Assembly: GCF_900454025.1 (NCBI RefSeq)
Contig: NZ_UGQM01000001.1
Location: 3,906,001 to 3,970,000, forward strand
From: Mycolicibacterium gilvum
Lineage (GTDB): Bacteria > Actinomycetota > Actinomycetes > Mycobacteriales > Mycobacteriaceae
DNA length: 64,000 nt
Direction: 5' to 3'
The number at the start of each line of letters is the position of its first letter. The first letter of the stretch is position 1. Position numbers and translations under genes: made by a program. Of the stretch, positions 60,143 through 64,000 are shown in pieces. The notes below the pieces were generated by a model, which saw only the letters and a list, made by a program, of their open reading frames with translations, ran no database searches and was not told the origin of the DNA.

Positions 60143-60187
60143 ATTCGGTTGACCCAAAACTCCTACCCAGAGCGGCGATTTTCACTG

Positions 60188-61861
60188 ATGACCACTGGAT
60201 TCCCGATCGAATACGGCCATGGCCTAACAAACGGCGACCTGAAGCACGGCTTCGTCCCCTTCCCCGAGGATCGCGCCGAGGCCTACCGGCGGGCCGGCTA
60301 TTGGACGGGACGGCCGCTCGACTCGATCCTGACCGACGCGGCCTCCCGGTGGCCGGACAAGCCGGCGATCATCGACGCCACGCGCAGCTACACGTTCGCC
60401 GAGCTGGACGCCGCCGCCGACCGGGCCGCCGCGGGGCTGGCCGACCTCGGCATCCGCCCGGGAGAGCGGGTGCTGCTGCAGCTGCCGAACTCGTGCCAGT
60501 TCGCCGTCGCGCTCTTCGCCCTGCTGCGGGCCGGCGTCGTACCCGTGATGTGCCTGACCGGGCACCGTACGGCAGAACTCGGTCACTTCGCCGACGTCAG
60601 CGGCGCGGTCGCGGTGATCGTTCCCGACCGGGCGGGAGGGTTCGACTACCGCGACATGGCGGCCTCGCTCGCCGCGCAACGTCCGGCACTGCGCCACGTG
60701 ATCGTCGACGGCAAACCCGGCGATCAGGTCTCGTGGCAGTCGATCCTCGACTTCGCCGGGCCACGTCTCGGGCGCACGCCAGTCGATCCGTCGCTTCCGG
60801 CGCTGTTGCTGGTCTCGGGCGGAACCACGGGGCTGCCCAAGCTCATCGCACGCACCCACGACGACTACGTCTACAACGCGCATGCCTGCGCGCAGGCATG
60901 CGAGATGACCGGTGAGGACGCCTATCTCGTTGCGCTGCCCGCGGGGCACAACTTCCCGCTGGCCTGTCCCGGGCTGCTCGGGTCGATGACGGTCGGAGCG
61001 CCGACGGTGTTCACCGCAGACCCCAGCCCGGAGAACGCCTTCGCGTTGATCGACAAGCATCGGATCACGGTGACCGGGTTGGTGAACGCACTGGCCAAGT
61101 TGTGGGCGCAGGCGTGCGACTGGGAGCCGGTGCTGCCGACGTCACTGCGGTTCGTCCAGGTCGGCGGGTCGCGGATGAGCCCGGAGGAAGCGCGTTTCAT
61201 CCTCGACCGGCTCACCCCGGGAATGTCGCAGATCTTCGGCATGGCCGAGGGGATGCTCAACTTCACCCGGCCCGGCGATCCCGAGGACGTCGTGGTGCAC
61301 ACGCAGGGACGGCCGATGTCGCCGCACGACGAGATGCGCGTCGTCGACGAGGACGGTGTCGAGGTCGCACCCGGCGAGGAGGGCGAGCTGCTGGTCCGGG
61401 GGCCCTACACGCTCAATGGGTACTACCGGGCCGACGACGCCAACGCCCGCTCCTTCACGCCGGACGGCTTCTACCGCACGGGTGACCGGGTCCGGATCTT
61501 CACCGACGGGCCCCGTGCCGGGTACGTCGAGGTCACCGGCCGGGTCAAGGACGTGATCCACCGCGGTGGTGAGACGGTGTCGGCGACCGACCTTGAGGAT
61601 CACCTGCACACCCACCCGTCCGTCTACGCGGCGGCCGCAGTGGCGCTGCCCGACGAGTACCTGGGCGAGAAAATCTGCGCTGCAGTCGTTTTCACGGGAC
61701 CGCCGCTCACGCTCGCCGATCTCAATGCCTTCCTCGACGAGCGCGGCGCCTCCACGCACGCGCGTCCCGATGTGCTGGTTCCGGTACCGTCGCTGCCGAC
61801 GACAGCGGTGGGCAAGGTCGACAAGAAGGCACTCGTGGCGCAGTTGACGGCGAATTCCTAG
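60188..61861 (+). CDS. mbtA: Salicyl-AMP ligase MbtA
   Basis: A 557-residue aryl-acid adenylating enzyme. Motifs: SGGTTGLPKL (P-loop), the pocket HNFPLACPG with His 254, Asn 255 and Cys 260, then FGMAEGMLNFTR and YRTGDRVR, and the C-terminal Lys in TTAVGKVDKK. Asn and Cys at these positions fit monohydroxy-benzoates (salicylate type) rather than dihydroxybenzoate (Ser). Activates the aryl acid and loads MbtB. The ATG at 60188 is chosen because a -10 at 60140-60145 puts the mRNA start near 60152, past an in-frame TTG at 60149. Shares CTAG stops with the PKS. Confidence 0.94.
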   Translation: MTTGFPIEYGHGLTNGDLKHGFVPFPEDRAEAYRRAGYWTGRPLDSILTDAASRWPDKPAIIDATRSYTFAELDAAADRAAAGLADLGIRPGERVLLQLPNSCQFAVALFALLRAGVVPVMCLTGHRTAELGHFADVSGAVAVIVPDRAGGFDYRDMAASLAAQRPALRHVIVDGKPGDQVSWQSILDFAGPRLGRTPVDPSLPALLLVSGGTTGLPKLIARTHDDYVYNAHACAQACEMTGEDAYLVALPAGHNFPLACPGLLGSMTVGAPTVFTADPSPENAFALIDKHRITVTGLVNALAKLWAQACDWEPVLPTSLRFVQVGGSRMSPEEARFILDRLTPGMSQIFGMAEGMLNFTRPGDPEDVVVHTQGRPMSPHDEMRVVDEDGVEVAPGEEGELLVRGPYTLNGYYRADDANARSFTPDGFYRTGDRVRIFTDGPRAGYVEVTGRVKDVIHRGGETVSATDLEDHLHTHPSVYAAAAVALPDEYLGEKICAAVVFTGPPLTLADLNAFLDERGASTHARPDVLVPVPSLPTTAVGKVDKKALVAQLTANS

Positions 61862-64000
61862 GTGACGCCGGTCTTCTCGGACTGCGGTGCGAGCAGCTCG
61901 ACGATCCGGTCCGATACCGCGGCGGCCGTCGGGTGTTCCCACAGCAGGGTCGGCGGCAGCGCCAACCCCGTCCGCTTCTCCAGCGTGCGCCTTAGCGCGA
62001 CGGTCATGATCGAGTCGACGCCCGTTTCGACCAGCGGCACCCGCGGATCGACATCCGTCTCGGACAATCCGAGTTCGGCGGCGACGGCCTCGATCACCTG
62101 TTGCGCCACCCACTCGCCGAGGTCGGCGTCACCGGGACCCGCCGCGACATCGCCACCGTCACTCTGGTCCGTGGGCGCGACATCGGCGAGCATCGGCACC
62201 GCCGAGGCCTCGGGAAGCACCGGCAGCACAACCACATTGGGATCCTGACCGCGCATCGCGGAGTCGAGGGCGCGGAACGCGTCATCGGCACCGACCGTCC
62301 CCATCCCCAGCGCCTCGAGCTGGGCCGCGACGAAGCCGGACGTGGACCCCATGCCCAGGCCCCGCCATGCCGTCCACGCGATGCTGACCGTGCGGTCCCC
62401 CAGGCTCCGCCGGTGCCGCGCGGCGGCGTCGAGAAACGCGTTGGCACAGGCGTAGGCGCCCTGACCCGGAAACCCGGCGAGGTACCCACACGACGAGAAC
62501 AGCACCATCCAGTCCAGCTGCCCGGGTGGGAACAACTCGTGCAGGGTCAGCGTCCCGGCGACCTTCGGCCGCATCGCCGCGTGAAGGTCGGCAGCAGATG
62601 TGGTGAGCAGCAGCGCACCGGCTTCCACGCCCGCGGCATGGACGACCCCCCGCACGGCGGGCAGCTCCCGCAGGATCGTCCTGAGCTGATCGCCTGCGCC
62701 GGGCGCTCCGATGTCGACCGCCGCGATGTGCACGGTCACACCGCGCTCCTCCAGCGCCGTCACCGCCCGGACCGCGTGGTCACCGCTGTCCGCCCACTGC
62801 GTGCGGTGCGGCACGCCGGACCGCGACAGCAGCACCAGACGTCGCGCGCCGAGGTCGGCCAGCCGCTGCGCGATCCGCAGCCCCAGCGCGCCCGTACCGC
62901 CGGTGATCAGATACGTACCGCCCGGCGTGCACGCCATCGCGTCGCCACCGGCGGGCCGCGCGGGCGTCAACCGCGCCGTACACGCCCGCCCGTCCCGGAA
63001 CACCACGACGCCGTGCCCGGCCATCGAAGCCAGCACGCCGACCGGCAGCGGACCGTCGGCGACGTCGAGCACCCCGCCCCACAGCTGCGGATGCTCGGCG
63101 GCGGCGACCCGCGCCAATCCCCACAGCGGCGCATGCACGAGGTTCGCGCCTTCCTGCACCCGCCGGGTCAGCACCCACAGCGGAGCCTCGGACCCCTTGG
63201 CGTGCAACACCTTCAGACTGTTCAGCACCAGCTCGGCCGACGCCTCGGGTGACGCGTCGACAGGCGGGACCAGCAGCACGACCGCGCCTGGCTCGAGCGT
63301 GTCCGACACCTCGTCGACCGTCGAGTGGACGTCGACCGGCACCCCGGCGGCGAGGAGATCCCGCTGGACCTCGGCGCTGTCCCCGCCTGCGACCAGAGCG
63401 ACCTCGACTGGGCGCGCCTCGACGTCGTAGCATGTTTCATGCCACGCCACGTGGTGCATCATGCGCGAGAGATCCACTCCCGCTGGACTTTCCAGTTCCT
63501 CGAAGGTCATGCCGGCGATGAAGGCGCGCACGGCTCCGGACTCGTCGGCGATCGTCACATCGGTGGTGGTGCCTCCGCGGTGCCGCACGTGCAGCAGCGC
63601 CACCGCAGGCGGATCAGCGCAGACGTGCACGCGCTCGATGTGCGCGGGCATCCGCAGCCGCGGCGGACCGTCGAACACCGTGGACGCGGCCGAGGTCGCG
63701 GCATCGAGCAACCCCGCCCAGGTCTCGGGCGCCGAGCCGTCCTCCTGCGCCGAAACCCGAAGCATGAGTTCACCGCTTCCCCGGCGCATGTCGCGCACCT
63801 GCCAATCGAAGCCCATCGCCGCCACCCCGACTCCGGCGAGCGTGTCGACGACATGACCCGCCGGCAAGGACTCGGCGCACCGGGTCCAGACGCGCTCGTC
63901 GATCGGCTCGCCGAACTCCTCGTCGGTGGCGACGACAGCGCTGCTGTGGGTGAGCCATCCGTTCTCGACGGCCTCGGTCCCGGTCAGGCGCGACGACAGC
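61858..64000 (-). CDS. Iterative type I PKS, 6-methylsalicylate synthase-like (N-terminus outside window)
   Basis: The frame is open to the window edge, so about 713 C-terminal residues are visible. Order: end of a DH/TH domain (VGVAAMGFDWQV, then ELMLRVS, RMPAHIERVHV); a KR linker with HHVAWHE; KR (TYLITGGTGALGLRIAQRL, VLFSSCGYLAGFPGQGAYA with catalytic Ser and Tyr, SIAWTAWRGLGMGS); ACP (VETGVDSIMTVALRRTLE). No ER. The WRGLGM block and SIMTVALRR ACP are like bacterial MSAS-type enzymes (KS-AT-TH-KR-ACP). A TH domain would release 6-methylsalicylate. KS, AT and the TH His lie beyond the edge. Family call firm; product inferred. Confidence 0.8.
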   Translation of the reverse strand, partial: LSSRLTGTEAVENGWLTHSSAVVATDEEFGEPIDERVWTRCAESLPAGHVVDTLAGVGVAAMGFDWQVRDMRRGSGELMLRVSAQEDGSAPETWAGLLDAATSAASTVFDGPPRLRMPAHIERVHVCADPPAVALLHVRHRGGTTTDVTIADESGAVRAFIAGMTFEELESPAGVDLSRMMHHVAWHETCYDVEARPVEVALVAGGDSAEVQRDLLAAGVPVDVHSTVDEVSDTLEPGAVVLLVPPVDASPEASAELVLNSLKVLHAKGSEAPLWVLTRRVQEGANLVHAPLWGLARVAAAEHPQLWGGVLDVADGPLPVGVLASMAGHGVVVFRDGRACTARLTPARPAGGDAMACTPGGTYLITGGTGALGLRIAQRLADLGARRLVLLSRSGVPHRTQWADSGDHAVRAVTALEERGVTVHIAAVDIGAPGAGDQLRTILRELPAVRGVVHAAGVEAGALLLTTSAADLHAAMRPKVAGTLTLHELFPPGQLDWMVLFSSCGYLAGFPGQGAYACANAFLDAAARHRRSLGDRTVSIAWTAWRGLGMGSTSGFVAAQLEALGMGTVGADDAFRALDSAMRGQDPNVVVLPVLPEASAVPMLADVAPTDQSDGGDVAAGPGDADLGEWVAQQVIEAVAAELGLSETDVDPRVPLVETGVDSIMTVALRRTLEKRTGLALPPTLLWEHPTAAAVSDRIVELLAPQSEKTGVT

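Noticed and set aside
60149..60187. TTG at 60149 as start of MbtA
   Set aside because: The -10 at 60140-60145 places the RNA start at or after this codon, and the family N-terminus begins near the ATG at 60188.

Overview
The window looks like the chromosome of a fast-growing, high-GC mycobacterium (Mycolicibacterium type). The evidence is the very GC-rich coding sequence, actinobacterial families throughout (Rv-type conserved proteins, an MmpS/MmpL pair, a mycobactin cluster, a tri-domain ECF transporter), and a gene order that, from memory, follows the M. tuberculosis block from about Rv2325c to Rv2384. The species cannot be named from sequence alone, and all Rv numbers are recalled, not searched.

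Layout. 1-3160: a membrane diguanylate cyclase cut by the window edge, a DUF2231 membrane protein and an exported acidic protein. 3171-4832: a 1.66-kb island bounded by a 31-bp direct repeat of the 3' end of a CAU-anticodon tRNA. It carries an intact AbiEi-type antitoxin, a palindromic operator and an AbiEii-type toxin gene broken by two compensating frameshifts. 4916-11557: a tightly packed minus-strand run (tri-domain ECF transporter, EcfT, TldD, PmbA, an AhpD-like protein). 11639-16658: a MarR regulator and MFS transporter with apparently leaderless promoters, a VIT-type metal transporter, an acyl-CoA oxidase and a lipoprotein. 16709-24267: tRNA-Asn, two small envelope proteins, dnaG, dgt, a TPM-domain protein and glyS. 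24320-25128: the zinc-sensing smtB-zur pair behind a near-perfect palindrome. 25125-33641: housekeeping genes uppS, recO, amidase, CAP-like protein, era, corC-like, ybeY and phoH. 33696-36988: an MmpS/MmpL pair with an upstream IdeR-like box. 37083-40568: rsmE, dnaJ2, hrcA and an Rv2375-like gene.

40571-61861 is a complete mycobactin NRPS/PKS locus: a 19.5-kb minus-strand operon mbtB-T-C-D-E-F-G-H joined by very short overlaps, and divergent mbtA. The shared promoter region carries two tandem IdeR-like iron boxes, each overlapping a -10 element. MbtA loads the aryl acid on MbtB, which adds and cyclises Ser/Thr. MbtE and MbtF add hydroxylysine units, MbtC/MbtD make the short beta-hydroxy acid, MbtG hydroxylates lysine, MbtH supports adenylation domains, MbtT edits. 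The MmpS/MmpL pair a few kilobases away is a plausible exporter.

The most interesting points are at the right edge and inside the synthetases. Convergent with mbtA, where mbtJ/mbtI lie in M. tuberculosis, is the C-terminal two thirds of a DH(TH)-KR-ACP iterative PKS resembling 6-methylsalicylate synthase. This suggests a mycobactin with a 6-methylsalicylate cap. MbtE contains what reads as an adenylation domain reduced to its C-terminal subdomain, and the terminal domain of MbtF lacks the second histidine of the condensation/epimerisation motif. There is no stretch longer than about 200 bases without a feature.
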